Shown: positions 1-6,959 of the stretch, in pieces
Layout of the letters: each line of letters starts with the position of its first letter
How positions within the stretch are numbered: the first letter of the stretch is position 1
Source: Jimgerdemannia flammicorona
Taxonomy: Eukaryota > Mucoromycota > Endogonomycetes > Endogonales > Endogonaceae
Direction: 5' to 3'
NCBI GenBank assembly: GCA_003990745.1
Contig: RBNI01004934.1
Location: 1-13,245 of the forward strand
DNA length: 13,245 nt
The notes under the pieces: model-generated
Databases searched by the model: none
Told to the model about the DNA's origin: nothing
Seen by the model: only the letters and a program-made list of their open reading frames with translations
Made by a program: the position numbers and the translations under genes

Positions 1-853
1 AATGGTTGAAAATCTTCATCATATTGAACCATAAATGGTTTCCAGTCAGCCATCTGCTTCAAAAATTGTTCACGAGATACTTTAACATCATTTCTTTCAT
101 GACCATCAACATAAAGTCCTTTTCTGCGCCTACTGTAAGTATAACCCATCTTCAGCATCCATCTTCTTGCTGTATCTTCATGAATTTTTATAGATTCTGC
201 TGATGTTGAAGAAATCTCTTTTAAATGTTCTTTAAGAGACCTTGGAGTAGCAGTAAACTTATTATTTTCTAAATAAGTTTTAACTGCAAGTTTGATATTT
301 TTATCTTCAAGAAGACTTTTCTTCTTAGTATGTCTTCCTTGCTGAGAAATAGGAAGAGTTCTATTATCAATCCAATCCTGTGTCCAACTTCTTAAAAGTT
401 TTGCATAGTATGGGCCTTTGTTGATACTCTCTGCAATTAGTTGACTAGCTTGAGAAGCACCTCTATTATTATTTCTAAATACCATATATTGATATATATG
501 ATGATATTTTAGAATATAATTTAGAGATAGAGTCTCTAAACCTTTTATGTAAGCTTTAAGTGCAGTAATGTGAGATTTCCAACTACTATCAGCTTCTTTA
601 TCTTCATTTACATATTCATCTTCATCTTCTTCATCATCTTCTCTCTCATTATCTTCTTCCTCATAATCTTCTTCATCTTCATATTTATCTTCTCTATTAT
701 CTATATATATTATAATTATAATTATAATTAATATATATTATTAATATTATTAATATTTATATAATAATATTTACCTATAATATCTTCCTCAAGTATATTT
801 TTTTGATGTCTTGGAACTTGTAAGTGCTGATTTTGTTTAGGTAGTTTTGGCAT
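1..853 (-). CDS. DDE-type transposase-like protein, N-terminal part (partial, one intron)
   Basis: Read on the minus strand, ATG at 853-851 opens MPKLPKQNQHLQV. Exon 1 (853-775) joins exon 2 (700 to beyond the left edge) across a 74-bp intron; the join keeps phase (G|AT) and exon 2 then has no stop, giving about 259 visible residues. After exon 1 comes a strongly acidic tract (roughly residues 27-64, mostly E and D), then a basic, helix-rich part containing RNNNRGASQAS, SWTQDWIDNRTLP, HEDTARRWMLKMGYTY and GLYVDGHERNDV (about residues 220-232). The last motif resembles the YVDGHER...V segment that I recall just before the DDE catalytic domain in many fungal transposase-like proteins, with a helix-turn-helix ahead of it. 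The catalytic domain would lie off the window, so function is inferred. Likely role: DNA binding by a transposase, or a domesticated copy. The visible part is intact, unlike the other transposons here. ATG 853 is chosen because upstream DNA is low-complexity; a start further upstream through another intron is possible. Confidence 0.62.
701..774 (-). other. Spliceosomal intron in the transposase-like gene
   Basis: The minus strand reads ATAG|GTAAAT at the donor and TATATATAG|ATAATAG at the acceptor. The 74-bp stretch is almost pure A/T and contains an in-frame TAA, so read-through would end the protein. Removal joins ...EEDII to DNREDKYEDEE with the codon GAT split 1+2, restoring a long frame. 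Size and base content match small fungal introns. Confidence 0.7.
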
Positions 854-892
854 TTTGATGTAACTAATATATAAATTTAATAATTTAGATAG

Positions 893-1032
893 ATATAAGA
901 GAAAGTTAGAATAGATAACACAGGATAGAATAGATGAGATAGAACAAAAAGATAGGATAAAATAGACAAGACAGAATAAAATAGAGAATAGACAAGATAA
1001 GATAAGATAGACAAGACAATAGATAAGATACA
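893..1032. repeat. Purine-rich GATA/GACAA low-complexity tract
   Basis: The plus strand is almost free of C and built from loosely alternating 5-6 bp words (GATAG, AATAG, GACAA, GATAA). The minus strand is therefore a polypyrimidine tract directly upstream of the transposase-like ATG at 853 and could act as promoter or 5' intron sequence. A weaker stretch of the same kind lies at 1171-1232. The long minus-strand open frames here are a by-product of composition. Confidence 0.6.
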
Positions 1033-1107
1033 GCTTGGCATACCTGGTTGTCTCAGAGGAGCAGAAGAGGAGAGGAGACAAGTAAGAAGCAATTGAGATT
1101 GGTGTAT

Positions 1108-1152
1108 ATGAGGTCGATGTGCATGAGGTCAGTGTGCATGAGGTGGTGTTGG
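1108..1152. repeat. Three 15-bp tandem units (ATGAGGTCGATGTGC type)
   Basis: ATGAGGTCGATGTGC is followed by ATGAGGTCAGTGTGC and a diverged third unit ATGAGGTGGTGTTGG. It is a small local tandem duplication within otherwise gene-free DNA; no coding role is seen. Confidence 0.6.
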
Positions 1153-1379
1153 GTGGTTTTGAAGTAGTGGCAGACAGAATAGACAGAATAAGATAGATGA
1201 AATAGGACAGGTAGATGAGATAGAATATATAAATGTTTCTATATTTATTTAATAGAAAAAAAATACATATTACATACCTTGATTTTGTAAGATATCAAGA
1301 AGATTGTTGACAATTTTGACAGATGAAGAATGATCTTATAGCTGAGTTAGAAATAAAATGTAGACATCACGAATCTGCA

Positions 1380-2080
1380 CCATTTGGGTGCACCATTTGG
1401 GGATCGTGAGCCCAAATGGTGTTTGGCCTTAAATCGATTATCAAAATTGTTCCCCTTTGCCGAATTCCCCTTCAAGCCAGCCAGTTTCACAATTTTAGCC
1501 TGCAAGATTCCAAATGGTGTTTGGCCTTAAATCGATTACCAAAATTATTCCCCTTTGCCAAATTCCCCTTCAAGCCAGCCAGTTTCACAATTTTAGCCTA
1601 CAAGATCCCAAATGGTGTTTGGCCTTAAATCCATTACCAAAATTGTTCCCCTTTGCCAAATTCCCCTTCAAGCCAGTCAGTTTCACAATTTAGGCCTTAA
1701 ATCGATAGAGAACTTGGTGAAGGGGAACTTGGCAAGATCAGTGAAAGGGAACTCTATAAGATCAGTGAACCTTCATGAAGCTTCACTATTTGGGTGCACC
1801 ATTTGGGGATTATGCGCCCAAACAGTGTTTGGTCTTAAATCAATTACCAAAATTATTCTCCTTTGCCAAATTCCCCTTCAAGCCAGCCAGTTTCATAATT
1901 TTGGCCTTAAATCAATAAAGAACTTGGCGAAGGGGAACTCGGCAAGACCAGTGAACCTGCACCATTTGGGCGCACTATTTGGGTGCACCATTTGGAGATC
2001 GTGAGCCCAAATAGTGTTTGGTCTTAAATTGATTAATGAAATTGTTCCCTTTGCCACATTCCCCTTCAAGCCAGCTTGAG
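1380..2080 (+). repeat. Tandem/dispersed repeat family with CACCATTTGGG hairpins (plus-orientation copies)
   Basis: The string CAAATGGTGTTTGGCC starts at 1413, 1511 and 1609, exactly 98 bp apart, so three units stand in tandem. Diverged longer units start near 1819 and 2008 (189 bp apart). A unit runs from CCAAATGGTG through TTTGGCCTTAAATCGATTA, ATTGTTCCCCTTTGCC and CCCCTTCAAGCCAGCC to a final CACAATTTTAGCC; the longer form adds GAACTTGGCGAAGGGGAAC and repeated GCACCATTTGGG. Short open frames here are repeat translations, not genes. Inverted copies occur at 2325-2455 and 4350-4640, which suggests the terminal part of a fold-back or MITE-type element. Confidence 0.75.
1391..1421. repeat. Perfect 11-bp hairpin CACCATTTGGG / CCCAAATGGTG
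   Basis: CACCATTTGGG (1391-1401) and its exact reverse complement CCCAAATGGTG (1411-1421) are separated by 9 bases. The same arms recur elsewhere in the block, for example 2404-2415 paired with 2434-2445. They could be the terminal inverted repeats of a very short element or a recombination hot spot. Confidence 0.7.
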
Positions 2081-2099
2081 TGCCAATCTCCAAATAGTG

Positions 2100-2324
2100 T
2101 GCCATTAAAAATTTGACATCCCATAAACTCTGGAAGTCATGTGTTTTTGGTGTATATAAGCTGGCATCTTCCACATATATTTTGGCGATGTTCATAGCAT
2201 TTAAGCTTCCTGCACCGTCAGCTTGTAATTTCCAAAAACTATAAGTGATTACCAAACTAGGGATTATTAAAATTTCTTTTTATATTGACATGACACAAAT
2301 ATCAAAACACGTCTCCCTTTCAAG
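2100..2324. other. Gap without recognised gene
   Basis: This mixed-composition segment lies between plus- and minus-orientation repeat copies. A minus-strand open frame covers most of it and runs on into the repeat (to about 1893), but it shows no recognisable motif and part of it is translated repeat. No tandem structure was noticed. Confidence 0.4.
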
Positions 2325-2455
2325 TTCCCCTCGTTGAAACTGGCAGGCTTGAAGTGGGAATGCGGCAAAGGGGAACAATTTTGTTAATCGATTTAAGGCC
2401 AAACACCATTTGGGTGCACGATCCAAATGGTGTACCCAAATGGTGCAGGACATAT
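2325..2455 (-). repeat. Inverted copy of the CACCATTTGGG repeat family
   Basis: Read on the minus strand this stretch gives CCCAAATGGTGTTTGGCC, TTAAATCGATTAACAAAATT, GTTCCCCTTTGCC and a diverged CTTCAAGCCTGCCAGTTTC, matching the 1411-1490 unit in order. It lies in opposite orientation to the 1.4-2.0 kb copies and directly left of the minisatellites. Confidence 0.7.
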
Positions 2456-2499
2456 AAGCCACAATTTCTCTTGGCCAATTAGTGAATACTCATTTACGC

Positions 2500-2965
2500 A
2501 GCAGCCTCCAATTCTCTCTTATATGTTGGCCCCATTCTCTCTTACGTGGCAGTTCTCTCTTACATGATGGCCTATCTCTCTTCCATCTCACTTATGTAGC
2601 AGCCTCATTTCTCTTATGCGGCGGCCTCATTTCTCTTATATGGCGGCCTCAGTTCTCTTATATGGCGGCCTCATCTCTCTTACATGGCAGCCTCTCATTC
2701 TCTCTTACGTAGTGACCCCATTCTCTCTTACGCAGCGGCCCCATTCTCTCTTACATAGTGGCCCCATTCTCTCTTACGCAGCGGCCCCATTCTCTCTTAC
2801 GTGGCGGCCCCATCTCTCTCATGTGGCGGCCTCATTTCTCTTATGCAGCGGCCTCATTTCTCTTATGCGGCGGCCTCATTTCTCTTATGGAGCAGCCTCA
2901 TCTCTCTTATGCGGCAGCCTCTCTTATGCGGCAGCCTCACCTCTCTTACATGGCAGCCCCATTTC
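2500..2965. repeat. 22-23 bp minisatellite (CGGCCTCATTTCTCTTATG type)
   Basis: The landmark CCCC/CCTC starts at 2716, 2739, 2762, 2785, 2808, 2830, 2852, 2874, 2896, 2918, 2935 and 2957, that is 23-bp steps giving way to 22-bp steps with one 17-bp step. Units are pyrimidine-rich with a GCGGC core (consensus near CGGCCTCATTTCTCTTATG). Earlier units from about 2500 are more diverged. Because 22 and 23 are not multiples of three, a reading frame rotates through all three phases; the unit lacks a forward stop in any phase, which explains the overlapping open frames. I regard it as non-coding satellite DNA. Confidence 0.85.
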
Positions 2966-2984
2966 TCTCTTGTGCGGTTCTTCG

Positions 2985-4150
2985 GCAGAGGGAGGGGACT
3001 TTGGCAAAGGGGACTTCGGCAGAGGGGACTTCGGCAGTGGGGACTTTGGCGGAGGGGACTTCGGCAGAGGGAGGGGACTTCAGCAGAGGGGACTTCGGCA
3101 GAGGGGACTTCGGTGGTGGGGACTTCGGCAGAGGGGACTTCGGCAGAGGAGAATTTGGTGAAGTGGACTTTGGCAGAGGAGAATTCAGCAAAGGAGAATT
3201 CGGTGGAGGGGACTTCAGTAGAGGAGAATTCGGCAAAGTGGACTTCGGCAGAGGAGAATTCAGCAAAGGAGAATTTGGCAGAGGGGACTTCGGCAGAGGG
3301 GACTTCAGTGGTGGGGACTTCAGTAGAGGGGACTTCGGCAGAGGAGAATTCGGCGAAGTGGACTTCAGCAGAGGAGAATTCAGCAAAGGAGAATTCGGCA
3401 GAGGGGACTTTGGCAGAGGGGACTTTGGCAGTGGGGACTTCAGTGGAGGGCACTTCGGCAGAGGAGAATTCGGCGAAGTGGACTTCAATAGAGGAGAATT
3501 CAGCAAAGGAGAATTCGGCAGAGGGGACTTCGGCAGATGGGACTTCAGCAGTGGGGACTTCGGTGGAGGGGACTTCGGCAGAGGAGAATTCAGCGAAGTG
3601 GACTTCAGCAGAGGAGAATTCAGCAAAGGAGAATTCGGCAGAGGGGATTTCAGCAGAGGGGACTTCGGCGGTGGGGACTTCGGCATAGGAGAATTCAGTG
3701 AAGTGGACTTCAGTAGAGGAGAATTCAGCAAATGAGAATTCGGCAGAGGGGACTTTGGCAGAGGGGACTTCAGCAGTGGGGACTTTAGTGGAGGAGACTT
3801 CGGCAGAGGAGAATTCGGCAAAGTGGACTTCAGCAGAGGAGAATTCAGCAAAGGAGAATTCGGCAGAGGGGACTTCGGCAGAGGGGACTTCGGCAGTGGG
3901 GACTTCAGCAGAGGGGACTTCGGCAGAGGAGAATTCAGTGAAGTGGACTTCAGCAGAGGAGAATTCAGCAAAGGAGAATTCGGCAGAGAGGACTTCAGCA
4001 GAGGAGACTTCAGCAGAGGGGACTTCGGCAGAGGGGACTTTGGCAGAGGGGACTTTGACAGAGGGGACTTCGGTAGGGACTTCAGCAGAGGGGAGGGGAC
4101 TTCAGCAGAGAGGACTTCGGTAGAGGGGAATTTGGCAGAGGGGACTTCAG
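2985..4150. repeat. 15-bp minisatellite (GGGGACTTCGGCAGA type) with 120-bp higher-order repeat
   Basis: The array consists of 15-bp units alternating between GGGGACTTCGGCAGA-like and GGAGAATTCAGCAAA-like versions. The marker AAGTG at a unit end falls at 3165, 3240, 3360, 3480, 3600, 3705, 3825 and 3945, giving spacings 75, 120, 120, 120, 105, 120, 120, all multiples of 15. A block of eight units is thus copied as one. In the frame beginning GAC TTC each unit reads D/E-F-G/S-R/K/G-G, open from 2821 to 4203 except for one TGA at 3733-3735. Other forward frames and two reverse frames are also long, so openness alone does not show coding. No signal peptide or flanking exon was recognised. Confidence 0.9.
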
Positions 4151-4203
4151 TCTGCTTCGCTGCTTTGGTTTGGTCTGCTTCGCTACTTCAGTTTTGTTGC
4201 TAA

Positions 4204-4349
4204 CATAATTAACTTGCTTGTTAGTAAATATGATTATAATTTTTAGGGAATTTTTTCTATATAATAAAGACTATTTATCAGTATAAGAAGTAATTTCGGG
4301 AGAATTTATCAGAACATGAAATTTTTTTTTGGTGAAACTTCCCCTGTAT
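4204..4349. other. AT-rich spacer
   Basis: This lies between the end of the 15-bp array and the right inverted repeat copies. Just before it, 4149-4189 holds CTGCTTCGCTGCTT and CTGCTTCGCTACTT, a short direct repeat. No gene seen. Confidence 0.4.
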
Positions 4350-4640
4350 CCTTAAGGCCAAACACCATTTGGGCGCACAATCCCTAAATGGTGTGTCTAA
4401 ATGGTGCAGCTTCACTGATCTTGCAGAGTTTCCTTTCACTATTCTTGCCAAGTTCCCCTTCACTATTCTCTATCAATTTTAGGCCAAAATTGTGAAACAG
4501 GCTGGCTTGAAGGGGAATTTGATAAAGGTTGGTAATTGATTTAAGGCCAAATACTGTTTGGGCACATAATCTCCAAATAGTGGCCTTAAATTGAGTTCTC
4601 CTTTGCCAAATTTCCTTTCAAGTAGCCTTAAATCGATTAC
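4350..4640 (-). repeat. Inverted copies of the CACCATTTGGG repeat family, right side
   Basis: The segment holds AAGGCCAAACACCATTTGGG, then CTAAATGGTGTGTCTAAATGG, GAAACAGGCTGGCTTGAAGG and TTGATTTAAGGCCAAATACT, the reverse-complement order of the 1.4-2.0 kb unit. At least two partial units are present, the second diverged. With the plus-orientation copies at 1380-2080 it frames the two minisatellites. Confidence 0.7.
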
Positions 4641-4699
4641 TGAAATTGTTCCTGCTTGAAGGAAAATAATTTAATAAGTCACAAATTAATAGTTGCACA

Positions 4700-5303
4700 T
4701 TAACTTATGCCTAATTTTTTGTCACTTCTTTTTGTATCTTCTTTTTAATTTATTTAATAAAATAAAAATAAAAATCATAAATTGATAGAAAATCCTATTA
4801 AGTTTAATTAAATAGAGAGCTTTTTTTTATTTTTGTATATAATATTTTAATAACAATGGGTTTTTTTACTTATTTAATACAGATTTTTATATTTTTTAAA
4901 TCTCTTCTTCTTTACATTGATTACATTAAAAAAAATATATTATTAGAAATATAAATAGTAAATATTGTCTACTTTACTTAAACAGAGTTTTTTTTAAAAA
5001 ATATTATAGTTATAAGTAATCTACTGACATTAGTTATAATTTTGGCCTTATTTTAATACTCTATAGCTTTGAAATTGTGACAAGTGATTTGTGATTTGGC
5101 TTTAATTTAAGGCCAAAATTGTGACTGGTCTCAATATTTATTATAAAATAATAAAAAAACTATTTATATTAAAATATTATATGTACAAATAAAAAAAGCT
5201 CTCTATTTGACTAAACTTTATAGGATGTTTTATCAATTTATGATTTTTTTTATTTTTTTATTAAATATAATAAAAAGGAGATAGAAAAAGTTGAGTATAA
5301 GTA
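4700..5303. mobile_element. MITE-like element with long terminal inverted repeats
   Basis: The left arm (about 4703-4890) and right arm (about 5130-5303) are reverse complements of one another. In the best core, 4771-4828 against 5190-5246, both read AAAATCATAAATTGATA, then AAATAGAGAGCTTTTTTT with about five mismatches in 58 by eye. Outer parts match less well (ACTTATGCCTAATTTTTT against ACTTATACTCAACTTTTT). The centre (about 4890-5130) is AT-rich, has no open frame, and contains ATTTTGGCCTTA (5039-5050) and its inverse TAAGGCCAAAAT (5108-5119). No protein is encoded, so it would be non-autonomous. Exact ends and target duplication could not be fixed. Confidence 0.68.
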
Positions 5304-5315
5304 TGGTGTACTATA

Positions 5316-6590
5316 TGCTGTTTTGGGCATATATTGAATCTTGTCATTTGTAATACTCTTGGTTCTCTTAGTGAGTCCATTGGAAAGCTACAGAAGTTGA
5401 TAGAGAAGATCAAAAATTCAGTGCAATGATAAGTGCAATGGGTGAAGGTCTGTGAATTCTCCAGAATTCCCATTTTGAAGCCTCTCTTAGATATTACAAT
5501 GAGATGGAGTTGTATACATGAAATGTTAGTGCATGCTCTGGAGATTCATAAGGTAAGATTTTGAATCTATTTGTATAGATTTTGAAATATGATTCAGAAG
5601 CATTTTGGTACTAAATAAATTGATATTACATCCAAATAGGGCTTGGATATATTGTGTGCTATAGATAAGTAAATGAGCAATATATCTGAAGATGCATGGC
5701 AACAATTTGAATTGATTTGCTGATTTCTCAAGCCTTTTACCAAAGTGACAACTGTGATGTCAGCTTCAAAGTATCCTACAATAATGGCTGTTATCTCACT
5801 ATATAATTGGCTATGTGATCACCTCAAAGATGTCTTTGATACATATCAAACTGGTGAACATTTTAATCAGATATATATATGATTTTGAAAGTAATTGTTT
5901 TTGTGAATTTAGGAACTAATTTAGTAAGTAATTGGGAAGTAATATATTATATATTTATTTTTTATAGATAATGCTTACTGCTGCTGAGAATGCACATATG
6001 AAATGTCTAAATTATTACTGCAAGACAACACCATTATACTGTATAGCTTCGGCCTTAGATCCACTATCAACATGTGTTATTTCCATTGTGAGCAATGGAA
6101 AAAATCCTTAATTGATGAATGGAAGAATTAGATGGAATGTATCTGGGAAAAGGAGTATAAGCCTGTTAATGCTGTCATTATATCCTCAATATCTTGTGAT
6201 GCCAATGATTTTATCAACTTAATATATAAGAAGAAACAGTGTGTCAATGTGGATGATGAGCTCGAATGATGGGTGTTGTTTTTATGTTTTTTGGTTGGCT
6301 TGGTTAATTTTCACTCATATTTCTCTGTTTCAGTAATTTATCAGAGAATCCAGCTGATCCTCATATAGATATACTGGATTGGTGACAGTGAAATAGTCAG
6401 TATATCCTAATCTTTCATGAATAGCTTGTGATTATTTTGCTATTTCAGTGACATCTGTTCTATCTAAACATATTTTTTCTATTGCTAGTGAGCTAGTGAC
6501 TGAATGTTGAAACAGCTTGTGTGTAAATACAATTCATGCATGCAGGTGTTTGGATTCTTGGTGGTCTTCAGATATTTTTCACTTTCAATT
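5316..6590 (+). pseudogene. hAT-family transposase relic (C-terminal two thirds)
   Basis: Order and spacing of hAT motifs survive. Block 1, one frame from 5316 to 5552, reads CCFGHILNLV, SESIGKLQKLIEKIKNSVQ, two adjacent stops (TGA 5427, TAA 5430), then LKPLLDITMRWS and EMLVHALEIHK. A likely 87-bp intron (5553-5639, GTAAGA...AATAG) joins in phase to GLDILCAIDK and FLKPFTKVTTVMSASKYPTI, with in-frame TAA and TGA. Near 5968 follows AHMKCLNYYCKTTPLYCIAS and ALDPLSTCV, then a frameshift to FHCEQWKKSLIDEWKN. The C-terminal dimerisation region is split by a frameshift: NPADPHIDILDW (6335-6391) and YPNLS, IACDYFAISVTSVLSKHIFS, ASELVTEC, HACRCLDSWWSSD (6403-6590). hAT enzymes are cut-and-paste DNA transposases; this copy cannot make one. 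The N-terminal zinc-finger part is missing, and the relic begins just right of the MITE arm. Confidence 0.85.
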
Positions 6591-6641
6591 ACTCAGAATA
6601 TTATCCAAATATTTTCTGAATCATTTTTTCAGGGCAGAGTT

Positions 6642-6722
6642 CAGAGGGTCAGGTTCAGGGTTGAGTTCAGGGGTCAGGTTCAGGGTTGGGTTCAGGGGTT
6701 GGGTTCAGGTTTGGGTTAAGGT
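6642..6722. repeat. GGTTCAGGG short tandem tract
   Basis: The plus strand repeats GGGTTCAGG/GGGTCAGGTT words with little C. It begins about 50 bp after the last recognisable hAT codon. Irregular spacing suggests slippage-driven growth. The TTCAGGG words differ from the usual fungal telomere repeat TTAGGG. Confidence 0.55.
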
Positions 6723-6727
6723 TAAAT

Positions 6728-6957
6728 AATGGGTCAGGTGACATACATTTCCAGGTCAGGTTAAAGATGGATTATATTTAATTTCAGATTGGGTTAAAGA
6801 TGGGTAATGTATCTTTCTGGGTCAGGTTAAAGATGGGTGACATACAATTCTGGGTCAGGTTAAAGATGGGTGACATATAATTCTGAGTTGGGTTAAAGAC
6901 AGGTGACATATAATTCTAGGTTAGGTTAAAGATAGATAACATCCAATTCTGAGTTGG
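6728..6957. repeat. 33-bp tandem repeat, about seven copies
   Basis: The word TTAAAG occurs at 6761, 6794, 6828, 6861, 6893 and 6926, steps of 33, 34, 33, 32 and 33 bp. A typical unit is GGTCAGGTTAAAGATGGGTG followed by ACATACAATTCTG. Units diverge at the edges. It is contiguous with the GGTTCAGGG tract and probably grew from it. Confidence 0.8.
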
Positions 6958-6959
6958 CT

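Larger units (their letters stand above)
1380..4640. mobile_element. Possible fold-back-like composite element enclosing two minisatellites
   Basis: Related repeats lie in opposite orientation at the two ends (plus at 1380-2080, minus at 4350-4640), with an additional minus copy at 2325-2455. Fold-back transposons are known to have long inverted ends made of tandem subrepeats around variable middles, and this layout is similar. No transposase gene, clean termini or target duplication were found, so independent insertions of one small repeat are equally possible. Confidence 0.35.

Noticed and set aside
6..203. Plus-strand 65-codon open frame
   Set aside because: It is antisense to the transposase-like exon, which has the recognisable motifs and intact frame.
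1893..2255. Minus-strand 120-codon open frame
   Set aside because: Its 3' part is translated repeat family sequence and no domain is recognisable; not enough support for a gene.
2482..2960. Regularly spaced 22-23 bp repeats that could suggest a CRISPR array
   Set aside because: Units are directly adjacent without unique spacers, and the setting (introns, LTR retrotransposon, hAT) is eukaryotic.
2863..3971. Long minus-strand open frames of PKSPLLNSPL and EVPSAEFSFAEF type peptides
   Set aside because: They are translations of the 15-bp minisatellite on the other strand; the unit lacks stops in several frames, so length is no evidence for a gene.
2985..4150. G-quadruplex array from repeated GGGG runs
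   Set aside because: G runs are separated by about 11 bases, longer than loops of canonical quadruplexes.
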